A stretch of 64,000 nt of DNA, taken from Actinoplanes sp. M2I2. GTDB lineage: Bacteria; Actinomycetota; Actinomycetes; Mycobacteriales; Micromonosporaceae. Positions 24,556 to 32,389 of this stretch are shown in pieces; position 1 is the stretch's first letter, and each line of letters begins with the position of its first letter. Under the pieces are notes generated by a model. The model searched no databases. It was given only the letters and a program-made list of their open reading frames with translations, and had not been told where the DNA came from. The position numbers and the translations under genes were made by a program. The stretch spans positions 186,001 through 250,000 of the forward strand of contig NZ_JALPVJ010000009.1 in NCBI RefSeq assembly GCF_023544445.1, read 5' to 3'.

Positions 24556-26181
24556 GTGAGCGACGAGTGGCCGATTGCGGGAATCCTGCTGGCGGCGCGA
24601 TACCGGCTGGTCACGCTCCTCGAGACGGGTGGCATGGCCCAGATCTGGCGGGCCGACGACGAGCTGCTGGCCCGCCCGGTCGCGGTCAAACTGCCCAAGG
24701 GCTCCCAGGTGGTCTGGCGTGAGGCCCGCATGGCCGCGAAACTCCAGCACCCGACCATCGCGGCGGTGCACGACTACCGCGAGGCGGTGCGGCCGGACGG
24801 CACGGTGGCGCCCTTCGTGGTGATGGAGCTGCTGGCCGGCGAGAGCGTGGCGGCCCGGCTGGAACGCGAGCCGATCGAACTGCCCGAGGCCGCCCGCATC
24901 GGCGCCGCGGTGGCCGACGCGCTGGCCGTCGCCCACGCCAACGGGGTCGTGCACCGCGACATCAAGCCCGGCAACGTCATGCTCACCCCCACCGGCGTCA
25001 AGATCCTCGACTTCGGCATCAGCGCCACCGCCGGCGAGCCGGACGACGACGACACCGGCTCGACGTTCGGGACGCCGGCCTACGTGGCGCCCGAGCGGCT
25101 GGACGGCATGCCGGCCGAACCGGCGACCGACGTGTACGGCCTCGGCGTGCTGCTCTTCGAGATGGTGACCGGCGACCCGCCGTACCCGGTCGACACCTGG
25201 GAGGAACTGGCCGCGGCCCGCGCGACCGGCCCGCGGGTCCTGCCCGACGACCTCCCCGAGGCCTTCCGCACGCTGGTGGACCGCTGCCTCGCCGACGACC
25301 CGGACGAGCGCCCCGGCGCCGCCGAGGTCCGCTTCGACCTGACCGCCCTGTGGCTGAATCCCGGCCCCGACGGCGGCCTGGCGCCAAGCGCAGACGCCGG
25401 CGGCAACGACCCGGCGCCCGCCACCGCCGGCGGCCCCGCCGCCGAACCGGTCCGGGCCGCTCAGCGCGTCGAGACCCGACCGGCGGCAGCTCCCGTCCGG
25501 GGCCGCCCGACGACCGGCCCCGGCGGCGAACGGCCGCCCGGCGGCCGCCCGGGAACCCACCCCGACCACCGGACCAGCGCCACCCCACCCGGCCGCGCCG
25601 CGCGCGGCGCCCGCCCGATCAGCCCGGCCCCCCGCCCCCGCGACGGCGACCGCCCCTACGCCACCGGCCGGGCTCCGGCCGCGACGCTGGCGCTGACCCC
25701 GCCGCCGAAGAGGCGAAGGATGCTGGGCGGCACCGTGGTGGCGCTGCTGGCCGCGGTGGGTGGCGCGGCGCTGGCCCTCAACTGGCCCCGGCAGGACAGG
25801 GAGGCCGCCCCCGAACCGCCGCCCCCGGTGGTCGTGTCGGCCGGCCCGACGCCCTCACGAGCCCCCGCGAGCAGCCCGCCCACCACCGCGTCGGCCGCAC
25901 CCACCCGCAAGCCGACCCCCACGCTCGGCTTCGACGATGCCGTGACCCGCTTCCGCAGCGCCGTGAGGGACGGAGACTTCCGCCCGGACATAGCCACCGA
26001 CCTGCTCAACCTGCTGCGCCCCCTGGCCGACGGCAACGGCGACGCCGACACGCGCGGCGACCAGGTAGCCGCGCTGCGCCGAAAGATCGACGACCGCGCC
26101 GGCGAGGGCAGCGTGACCCCCGCCCAGGCCACCCTGCTGCGCTCCCGCCTGGCCGACGTCAACCGGGCCGCCGGCACCTGA
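24556..26181 (+). CDS. Membrane Ser/Thr protein kinase (PknB-like, no PASTA repeats)
   Basis: A 541-residue kinase. The catalytic domain (about 10-265) has the ATP lysine in VAVKLPKG, catalytic loop HRDIKPGNV, DFGISA and GTPAYVAPERL, all intact. A Pro/Arg-rich linker (about 275-390) leads to one transmembrane helix (about 397-415, GTVVALLAAVGGAALAL). Outside is a Pro/Thr-rich spacer and a small helical domain (about 465-540, FDDAVTRFRSAVRDG..) instead of PASTA repeats. The GTG at 24556 fits a leaderless start. It follows the LamG gene by 64 bases with its own promoter. Confidence 0.9.
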   Translation: MSDEWPIAGILLAARYRLVTLLETGGMAQIWRADDELLARPVAVKLPKGSQVVWREARMAAKLQHPTIAAVHDYREAVRPDGTVAPFVVMELLAGESVAARLEREPIELPEAARIGAAVADALAVAHANGVVHRDIKPGNVMLTPTGVKILDFGISATAGEPDDDDTGSTFGTPAYVAPERLDGMPAEPATDVYGLGVLLFEMVTGDPPYPVDTWEELAAARATGPRVLPDDLPEAFRTLVDRCLADDPDERPGAAEVRFDLTALWLNPGPDGGLAPSADAGGNDPAPATAGGPAAEPVRAAQRVETRPAAAPVRGRPTTGPGGERPPGGRPGTHPDHRTSATPPGRAARGARPISPAPRPRDGDRPYATGRAPAATLALTPPPKRRRMLGGTVVALLAAVGGAALALNWPRQDREAAPEPPPPVVVSAGPTPSRAPASSPPTTASAAPTRKPTPTLGFDDAVTRFRSAVRDGDFRPDIATDLLNLLRPLADGNGDADTRGDQVAALRRKIDDRAGEGSVTPAQATLLRSRLADVNRAAGT

Positions 26182-26339
26182 CGCGCCGCCCGTCCGCCGA
26201 CGGTTTGTCGGGCTCTCTTCACGCGGCGCCCGCCGGTTCTCCCGTCATGCGGCACCCCGTCGGGCCTCCCCTCACGCGGTGTCCCCGGGCTTGTCGTCAG
26301 GCGGCGCCTTTGCTGCGGGGCCCTCGCCGGTCGGCGCGG

Positions 26340-26984
26340 CTACGCGTCGAGGCAGCGCCCGTCCGGCAGCAGGCCCGCGTACCACTCGTGCCACCGCTCG
26401 TCCGGAGGCGGTGTGACGTCGCCGAGAACGCAGACCTCCCCGACCCGTACGGCATAGATCAGCGCCCCCGGCAGCGTGGGATCGGTGTCACGCCCGAGCC
26501 GCACGACGGCCTCCCGGTAGCCACCGGCGGCCAGCGACCGCCGCACCTCGGCCACGTCCTGTTCGGTGGCGGAGAGCTCACCGGCTCCCGCACAAGGCCC
26601 ATCAGCGCCGGTCGTCCGCTCCACACACCCCGCGTCATGCACCCATCGGTGCACCGCCACGGCGGCCTCGTCCAGCGCCTCGTCCTGCCCCGCGACCGGC
26701 GCGCTCGTGCGCCGGTGGCTGTCCTTGAGCTCGAGCGCGCAGTGTCCGTCCTCGTCGTTCAGCGGATCCGAACAGACCGCCGCCGACACCCCACCGGCCG
26801 GCACGCTCACGGCCAAGTCCCGTTCCCGCTCAGTCACCACGCCACAGGACGCGACGCCACAGGACGCCACCAGAGACAACGAGGCAACCGACAAGCGCCG
26901 AACCGCACCCCCGACCAGCCGCCACTTCCGGCCGCGCGCCCCACTACCAGCCCGACCGGCGGACGGCTCGAACGTCGGCACCAT
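26340..26984 (-). CDS. Putative lipoprotein of unknown function
   Basis: A 214-residue protein with a basic N-terminal stretch, a hydrophobic segment and a lipobox-like LVASCGVASCGVV (about residues 38-50), so it is probably a secreted lipoprotein. The SCGVA motif is doubled because the DNA carries a short direct duplication there, and either cysteine could be modified. The mature part has several Cys residues (CSDPLNDEDGHC, DAGCVERTTGADGPC, GEVCVLG, DGRC), which suggests disulfides. Start ATG 26984 is preferred over GTG 26996. I do not recognise the family. Confidence 0.6.
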   Translation of the reverse strand: MVPTFEPSAGRAGSGARGRKWRLVGGAVRRLSVASLSLVASCGVASCGVVTERERDLAVSVPAGGVSAAVCSDPLNDEDGHCALELKDSHRRTSAPVAGQDEALDEAAVAVHRWVHDAGCVERTTGADGPCAGAGELSATEQDVAEVRRSLAAGGYREAVVRLGRDTDPTLPGALIYAVRVGEVCVLGDVTPPPDERWHEWYAGLLPDGRCLDA

Positions 26985-27551
26985 CACCGATTCCACCGCG
27001 CGAAGCTACCCGATCTTGGGTGCCCTCCCTGACGACTCCTGGCCTGCCCACCCGCCCGGGGTTGCCGGCCAAACTATCGCTTCGTCAACCCGACGGGCCG
27101 CTTTGTCCACAGGCTTCGATACGCCCCTGACGCAACACGGGCAGCCATGACCTGCTCGACCCGAAGGGCCGGCCGGTCCCCGACACAGACGTCGGACCGC
27201 ACAGCCGCAGCCGGCGGGCAATCACACCGAGCCGCTGCCACATCGAGCTGCTGCGGGGCGAGCGAGCCGAGCCAGCGCCAAGCCGCTGCCGAGCCGGCAC
27301 CAAGCCAAACCGCGGCCAACCGACCCGCAATCAGGGGCCAAGCCGATGGTGGCCGGTGACCGGGCCACCATCACGGCGGGACGCTCGGCGACTCCACCCC
27401 TTCGCAGCAACAGGCCCCGGCCGCCCTCAGACCGAGTCGTTGCCGGCCCGGACCACGACAAAGCCCAGCCGTTGCCGCCCCGACCACAACAAAGCCCAGC
27501 CGTTGCCGCCCCGACCACAACAAAGCCCAGCCACTGCCGCCCGGCCCGCGG
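26985..27551. other. Gene-free region rich in degenerate repeats
   Basis: About 570 bases between two minus-strand genes with no convincing coding sequence; open frames here lack ribosome binding sites and read as low-complexity peptides. The stretch 27220-27420 contains many variants of CCAAGCC and GAGCCGCTGCC, and it ends in a clear 31-base tandem repeat. The left end (26985-27060) must hold the promoter of the lipoprotein gene. Confidence 0.5.
27451..27543. repeat. Three tandem copies of a 31-base unit
   Basis: Units start at 27451, 27482 and 27513. Each reads GACCACRACAAAGCCCAGCC followed by GTTGCCGCCCC or a close variant. The copies differ by only a few bases, so the duplication is fairly recent. 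The array ends about 8 bases before the stop codon of the LacI-type gene. Confidence 0.9.
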
Positions 27552-28562
27552 TCAGGCCGAGCGGCGGATCACCAGGCTGGTGGGGAGGACGATCTCGAGG
27601 TCGCCGATGTCCTCGCCGTCGATCTTGGCCAGGAGCAGGCGGACCATTTCCCGGCCCATCTCGGCGATGGGCTGGTCGACGCTGGTCAGCGGGGGGTCGG
27701 TGTGGCGGGCTATCACCGAGTCGTCGAAGCCGATCACGGCCACGTCGTCGGGGACCCGGCGGCCGTACTGACGCAGGACCTGCAGGGCGCCGGCGGCCAT
27801 CATGTCGGAGGCGGCGAAGACCGCGTCCAGGTCCGGGTACTGCTCCAGCAGGCGGTGCATGGCCGCGGCGCCGCTCTCCTCGCTGAAGTCGCCGAAGGCC
27901 ACGGGGCCGTCGCCGACCACGTCGCGGTAGCCCTCGAGGCGGGCGATGCCGGCGGCCATGTCGAGCGGGCCGGTGATGGCGGCCACCTTGCGACGGCCTC
28001 GCGACCAGAGGTACGACACCGCTTCGCGCGCGCCGGCGCGGTTGTCGGCGTCGACGTAGGTGCCGCGTTCGGCGTACGTCGGGCGGCCGGCGCGGACGGT
28101 GGCGACGCCTCGCTCCTCGAGCACGGACGGCAGCGGGTCGTCGCCGTGCAGCGAGAGCAGCAGCGCGCCGTCGACGTGCTGGCGGGTCAGGTAGCCCTCG
28201 AGCCGGCGGCGTTCCTCGGGGGCCTGCGCGATCATCAGGACCATCTGCAGGTTGCGGGCCACCAGGACGGACGAGATCGACTGCACGATGCGCCCGAAGA
28301 ACGGCTCGGCGAAGAACCGCTCACCGGACTCGAAGATGACCAGGGCGATCGAGTCGGTGCGCTGGGTGACCAGCGTGCGGGCGGCCCGGTTGGGCACGTA
28401 GCCCAGCTCCTGGATCGCGTCCTCGACGGCCTGCCGCGCGCGCGGGCTGACCTGCTGCGAACCGTTCACCACCCGGGACACGGTGCCCCGGCCGACGCCG
28501 GCGCGCACCGCGACCTCTTCCAGGGTCGGCCGGCCGCTGGCCCGGCTCCGCTCCGTCGTCAT
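27552..28562 (-). CDS. LacI-family transcriptional regulator
   Basis: A 336-residue repressor: an N-terminal LacI helix-turn-helix (LEEVAVRAGVGRGTVSRVVNGSQQVSPRARQAVEDA, about 13-50) and hinge (LGYVPNRAAR), then a periplasmic-binding-protein-like effector domain (VFAASDMMAAGALQVLRQYGRRVPDDVAVIGFDD; PPLTSVDQP). LacI regulators mostly sense sugars; no sugar operon is adjacent, so its regulon is probably elsewhere. It is followed by the repeat-rich gene-free region. Confidence 0.92.
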   Translation of the reverse strand: MTTERSRASGRPTLEEVAVRAGVGRGTVSRVVNGSQQVSPRARQAVEDAIQELGYVPNRAARTLVTQRTDSIALVIFESGERFFAEPFFGRIVQSISSVLVARNLQMVLMIAQAPEERRRLEGYLTRQHVDGALLLSLHGDDPLPSVLEERGVATVRAGRPTYAERGTYVDADNRAGAREAVSYLWSRGRRKVAAITGPLDMAAGIARLEGYRDVVGDGPVAFGDFSEESGAAAMHRLLEQYPDLDAVFAASDMMAAGALQVLRQYGRRVPDDVAVIGFDDSVIARHTDPPLTSVDQPIAEMGREMVRLLLAKIDGEDIGDLEIVLPTSLVIRRSA

Positions 28563-28731
28563 CGCGTGAAACCTCCCCCGGCGCGCTCGGTGATCGCGCC
28601 CGACACAGGCGCGATGTGGTCGTCGCGCCGGATGCCGGCGCGCTTGATCGACGCGCCGGCGGGAGCGCGACCGGCGGTCGCGCCCGACACAAGGTACCTG
28701 CCCGGCGCTTGCGACAACATGATCGCTCCGG
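28563..28731. promoter_or_regulatory. LacI gene upstream region with direct and inverted repeats
   Basis: Between the LacI gene and the MFS gene, both on the minus strand. TCGCGCCCGACACA occurs twice (28594-28607 and 28678-28691), exact over 14 bases. A perfect 8-base inverted repeat with a 3-base loop lies at 28624-28642 (CGCGCCGG, ATG, CCGGCGCG). The region may combine the 3' end of the MFS transcript with operators for the LacI protein. No assignment can be made by eye. Confidence 0.35.
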
Positions 28732-29964
28732 TCAATCCCTGGTCGGAGTGTTGCGAAAGCGGCTCAGCGCGGGCGTGGAGACCGCGATCGCGGCGGTGGC
28801 GGCGACCGCGGCCAGGCCGCCGAGGGCCAGCGCCACGCCGCCGCTGGTGGCCGTGGCGACCAGGCCGGCGCGCAGGTTGCCGATCTGCGGACCGGCCGCG
28901 CCGGCGATGTGTTCGAGGGCGGAGATGCGGCCCCGGTAGCCCGGTGGCGTCACGGACTGGACGACGGTGCCGCGGGAGACCACCGCCCAGGTGTCGGCGG
29001 CGCCGGCCACGGCGATCAGGGCCAGGAAGAGCAGCAGGGTGCCGGTCAGCCCGGCCAGGCCGAGCGCGACCGCCCATATCGCGCCGCAGATCAGCAGCAG
29101 GCGACCCGGGCGGGGCTGCCGGGTGGCCAGGCCGGACAGGATCATCGCCAGCACGCCACCGACCGCCAGGGCCGTCGTGAACAGGCCCAGCACCTCGGGG
29201 CGGTCTCCGAACTTCTCGGCGTTGACGACCGGGAAGAGCGCGACGGGCATGGCGAGGAAGGTGGCCGCCAGGTCGGCCAGCAGGGCACCGCGTACGGGTG
29301 GGGTCCGCACCGCGTACGCCAGCCCGGCCCGGACCGACCGCCAGCCGGGAGCACCCTCGGCGGGCGGGACGCCGGACGGCAGGCCGGCCAGCCCGATCAG
29401 CGCGGCCGTGAAGGTGAGCGTGTCGAACGCGAGGCACCAACCCACCCCGGCGTACGCGGTGAGCGCCCCCGCGGCGGCCGGGCCGAGCAGCATCGCCACC
29501 TGGAAGGACAGGTGGTTGAGGGCCAAGCCGGCGGCCAGCCGTTCCCCGGTGAGCAGCGCGGGCACGAACGTCTGCCGGGCCGGGCCGACGAGCCCGGCCA
29601 GCGACGACTGCAGGGCCACGAGCACCAGCATGGCGGGCACGCCGCCGGCGTCGGTGAAGGCGACGACGGTCATCGCGGCGCTGAGCACGATCTCGGCGGC
29701 GGTGCAGCGCAGGGCGAGCCGGCGGCGGTCGACGTGGTCGGTGAAGGCGCTGCCGGCGAGGGCGATGACGATCAGGGGCACGCCGGTGAGCAGCCCGACG
29801 AGGCCGACGGCGGCGGCGCTGTGGGTGCGGTCCCACACATAGAAGACGACGGCGAACACGCCGAACTGGCCACCGAACCCGGAGGCGGTGGTGCCCAGCC
29901 AGAGCCGCCGGAACGTCGGGTTCTCGCGCAGGGGCCGCAGGTCGAGGAGGGCGCGGGCCCTCAC
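28732..29964 (-). CDS. MFS transporter (multidrug-type)
   Basis: A 410-residue major facilitator protein with about 12 hydrophobic helices. RPLRENPTFRRLWLGTTASGFGGQ at the N-terminus and DHVDRRRLAL in the cytoplasmic loop after helix 2 are typical of the enterobactin/macrolide-exporter-like group. Its GTG overlaps the stop of the upstream MarR gene (GTGA), a common arrangement in which a MarR repressor controls a drug exporter. Substrate unknown. Confidence 0.87.
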   Translation of the reverse strand: MRARALLDLRPLRENPTFRRLWLGTTASGFGGQFGVFAVVFYVWDRTHSAAAVGLVGLLTGVPLIVIALAGSAFTDHVDRRRLALRCTAAEIVLSAAMTVVAFTDAGGVPAMLVLVALQSSLAGLVGPARQTFVPALLTGERLAAGLALNHLSFQVAMLLGPAAAGALTAYAGVGWCLAFDTLTFTAALIGLAGLPSGVPPAEGAPGWRSVRAGLAYAVRTPPVRGALLADLAATFLAMPVALFPVVNAEKFGDRPEVLGLFTTALAVGGVLAMILSGLATRQPRPGRLLLICGAIWAVALGLAGLTGTLLLFLALIAVAGAADTWAVVSRGTVVQSVTPPGYRGRISALEHIAGAAGPQIGNLRAGLVATATSGGVALALGGLAAVAATAAIAVSTPALSRFRNTPTRD

Positions 29965-30416
29965 GAGCGCAGGCGCTCGGTGAACGACCGGCTCGCCAGC
30001 AGGGCGCGCAGGTCGGCGGTCACCTGGCTGAGCGAGTAGGGCAGTTCAGCGTCGAGTTGCCGCACGGCCGTCTCGGTGGCTCGCCACTCGGCGAGGAGGA
30101 ACGGCATGATCTCCCGCGACCGGGCGGTGAGATCGATCGGCCGCGTCCGGGCGTCGTCGCCGGCCGTGCTCTCGACGAACCCGGCGCGAGCCATCGCCGC
30201 CGCGGTCTGGCTCATCGCCGAGTGCGACACCCCGCGACGCGCGGCCAGGTCGCGGATCGTCATCGGCCCGAACCGGTGCAGGGCGATCAGCGGGCCGACG
30301 AACCGGGTGCGCATCCCCTCGATGCCGGCCTCGGTGTAGAGCGCGGCGATGTCCCGGTCGAGCTCGGCCAGCAGCGCGTGCAGGTCGCTCCAGTGGTTGC
30401 TGTCGAGAAGGTCCAC
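29961..30416 (-). CDS. MarR-family transcriptional regulator
   Basis: A 151-residue winged-helix regulator (PMTIRDLAARRGVSHSAMSQTAAAMARAGFVESTAGDDARTRPIDLTARSREI, about 50-105). The DDARTRPI wing and flanking helices match MarR. It is translationally coupled to the MFS exporter that it probably represses. The start is GTG 30416. An imperfect palindrome lies immediately upstream (30421-30446) where an autoregulatory operator would sit. Confidence 0.87.
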   Translation of the reverse strand: MDLLDSNHWSDLHALLAELDRDIAALYTEAGIEGMRTRFVGPLIALHRFGPMTIRDLAARRGVSHSAMSQTAAAMARAGFVESTAGDDARTRPIDLTARSREIMPFLLAEWRATETAVRQLDAELPYSLSQVTADLRALLASRSFTERLRS

Positions 30417-30420
30417 CGGG

Positions 30421-30446
30421 AAAACCTAACAGCACTTATACATTTT
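30421..30446 (-). promoter_or_regulatory. Candidate MarR operator
   Basis: A 26-base AT-rich imperfect palindrome with AAAACCTAAC on one side and ATACATTTT on the other; 8 of 13 positions are symmetric. It lies directly upstream of the MarR start and overlaps the stop codon of the upstream histidine kinase gene. Position and symmetry fit autoregulation. Confidence 0.4.
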
Positions 30447-31659
30447 CCGGAAGCCGCGGCAGCGACACGATCACCGCGGCGCCCCGGCCGGGCTCGCTCT
30501 CGATGCGCAGCGTGCCGCCGTGGCCGTCGACGATCGCCTTGGCGATGCTCAGACCCAGACCGGCGCCCTGCACCTCGGCGCGCTCGGCGTCGGCCGACCG
30601 GCGGAACGGGGCCAGCACCCGCTCACTGTCCTCGGGACTCATGCCGACGCCGGTGTCCCGGACGACGAGCTCGGCCTGGTCGCCCCGGACCGACGCGCCG
30701 ACCGTGATGCGGCCGCGCGGGGTGAACTTGACCGCGTTGAGCACCAGGCGCTCGATCACCTGGATCAGGCGGACCTCGTCGGCCTCGACCAGCACCGGCC
30801 CGGGCGCGTCGGCGAGGATCTCGAGGCCCCGGCTCTCGGCCAGGACGCCGTTGCGCACCACCGCGGCGCGGGCCAGGTCGGACAGGTTGAGTGTCCGCTT
30901 GGTCAGCCGCATCTGCTGCCGGCCGGTCTGCGCGGCCAGCAGCATGTCGTCGACCAGCGCCATCAGGCGATCGGAGTTGCGACGGATGCGGGCCAGGAAC
31001 TCGACGCCGGCGGCCGGCCCCACGTCCTCGTCGGCGAGCATCTCCAGATAGCCGTTGATCGAGGTCAGCGGGGTGCGGAGCTCATGGGTGACCCGCGAGA
31101 CGAACTCGTCCTTGAGCCGGTCGGCGTCGCGCAACCGTTCGTTGGCCACGTCCAGCCCGCGGGCGTACTGCCGCAACTCGAACTGGGCCATGACGTGCCG
31201 GGCCAGGGTTCGCAGGCCCTGACACTCGGCCGGGGTGAGCAGCCGGGGCTCGTGGTCGATGACGCAGAGACTGCCCAGCATCTCGCCGGTCGCGGTGATC
31301 AGCGGGGCGCCCGCGTAGAAGACGATGCCGGGCTCCCCGGTGACCAGCGGGTTGGCGCGGAACCGGGGGTCGAGCCGCGCGTCGGGCACCTGCATGACGT
31401 CGTCGCTGAGCATGGCCTGGGCGCAGAACGAATCCTCGCGGGCGGTCTCGCAGGCCTCCAGGCCGATACGGGCCTTGAACCACTGGCGCTCGCCGTCGAC
31501 CAGCGTCACCGCGGCGATCGGGGTGCGGCACAGCTGGGCCGCCAGGACGGCGATGTCGTCGAAGTCGCTCTCGGGCGCGGTGTCCAGCACGCCGTAGTCG
31601 CGAAGGGCCGCGAGACGCTGTTTTTCCACAGCACCCGCCAGAACCAGAGAATGCGACAT
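30436..31659 (-). CDS. GAF-domain sensor histidine kinase
   Basis: A 407-residue soluble kinase. The N-terminal GAF domain (about 20-165) is of the phytochrome-like cytosolic type, with VTLVDGERQWFKARIGLEACETARE and SFCAQAML. A HisKA domain (about 195-260) has the phospho-accepting His in RVTHELRTPLTSINGYLEML, and a HATPase domain (about 300-405) has VLNAVKFTPRG, VRDTGVGM and GAGLGLSIAKAIVDGHGG. No partner response regulator is adjacent. The ATG at 31659 follows AAGGA; an ATG at 31677 is also in frame. It reads into the MarR/MFS operon with about 20 bases between genes. Confidence 0.88.
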   Translation of the reverse strand: MSHSLVLAGAVEKQRLAALRDYGVLDTAPESDFDDIAVLAAQLCRTPIAAVTLVDGERQWFKARIGLEACETAREDSFCAQAMLSDDVMQVPDARLDPRFRANPLVTGEPGIVFYAGAPLITATGEMLGSLCVIDHEPRLLTPAECQGLRTLARHVMAQFELRQYARGLDVANERLRDADRLKDEFVSRVTHELRTPLTSINGYLEMLADEDVGPAAGVEFLARIRRNSDRLMALVDDMLLAAQTGRQQMRLTKRTLNLSDLARAAVVRNGVLAESRGLEILADAPGPVLVEADEVRLIQVIERLVLNAVKFTPRGRITVGASVRGDQAELVVRDTGVGMSPEDSERVLAPFRRSADAERAEVQGAGLGLSIAKAIVDGHGGTLRIESEPGRGAAVIVSLPRLPENV

Positions 31660-31798
31660 GTCCCGCGTCCTTCGCATGTGAGTGGGCGTCCCGTCACCGG
31701 TGAAGAGTCGGTCGGCGACCCCGCCGCCTGAGCGAAGGACCGGGTGCAGGGTGGTGCCGCCGGGTTGCCCCGCGGTGCCCGCGCCGATGCCCCGACGA

Positions 31799-32269
31799 TC
31801 AGGGGTTGCCGCGCCGGTGCTCGAAGATCAGATAGGTCTCCGTGCCGGCGATCAGGCGGGTGCCACTGAGCCGCTCGGTGATCACCTCACGCAGATCCTC
31901 GACGTCGGCCGTCGCCACGTGCAGAAGGAAATCGTACGAACCGGAGACGAAGTACACGTCCCGAACGGCCGGGATGCCGGCCAGCGACTCGGCGAACTTG
32001 CCGATCGCGTCGCGCGACTCCGACCGGATGCGGACCGCGATCATCGCCTGGATGGGGCGGCCGATCCAGGCCGGGTCGACGTCGGCGTGGAAGCCGCGGA
32101 TCGCGCCGATCTCGCGCAGCCGCCGGATGCGGGTCAGGCAGGTCGACGGGGCGATGCCCACGCGCTCGGCCAGAGCGTTGTTCGGCATGCGGCCGTCGAC
32201 CTCCAGCAGCGCGAGCAGATCCCGGTCGATCTGGTCCAGAGCTCGAAGATCATTCGGTACGTCGGTCAT
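31799..32269 (-). CDS. Lrp/AsnC-family regulator, probably controlling alanine dehydrogenase
   Basis: A 156-residue feast/famine regulator: a helix-turn-helix near the N-terminus (IDRDLLALLEVDGRMPNNALAERVGIAPSTCLTRIRRLREIGAIRGFHADVD) and a C-terminal RAM ligand-binding domain (IPAVRDVYFVSGSYDFLLHVATADVEDLREVI). Its divergence from alanine dehydrogenase is the classic AldR arrangement, in which the regulator senses alanine. The ATG at 32269 is preferred over an upstream in-frame ATG at 32308. Confidence 0.9.
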   Translation of the reverse strand: MTDVPNDLRALDQIDRDLLALLEVDGRMPNNALAERVGIAPSTCLTRIRRLREIGAIRGFHADVDPAWIGRPIQAMIAVRIRSESRDAIGKFAESLAGIPAVRDVYFVSGSYDFLLHVATADVEDLREVITERLSGTRLIAGTETYLIFEHRRGNP

Positions 32270-32284
32270 TTGTTCTCGCTCTTC

Positions 32285-32327
32285 CGCATAATCTTCGCCG
32301 TCTGGCACGCTGCCAGAATCTTATGCG
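32285..32327. promoter_or_regulatory. Nested palindromes between the Lrp-type regulator and alanine dehydrogenase
   Basis: A perfect inner palindrome TCTGGCA-CGC-TGCCAGA lies at 32301-32317. It is flanked by an outer inverted pair CGCATAA (32285-32291) and TTATGCG (32321-32327). AATCTT also appears on both sides as a direct repeat. This spread of half-sites suits an oligomeric Lrp/AldR protein acting on both divergent promoters. Confidence 0.5.
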
Positions 32328-32389
32328 CCTGCCTTGCGACTCGACAGCACATCGTTCCACGCTACCGGGAAACGGCGAAGGAGCTGGAC

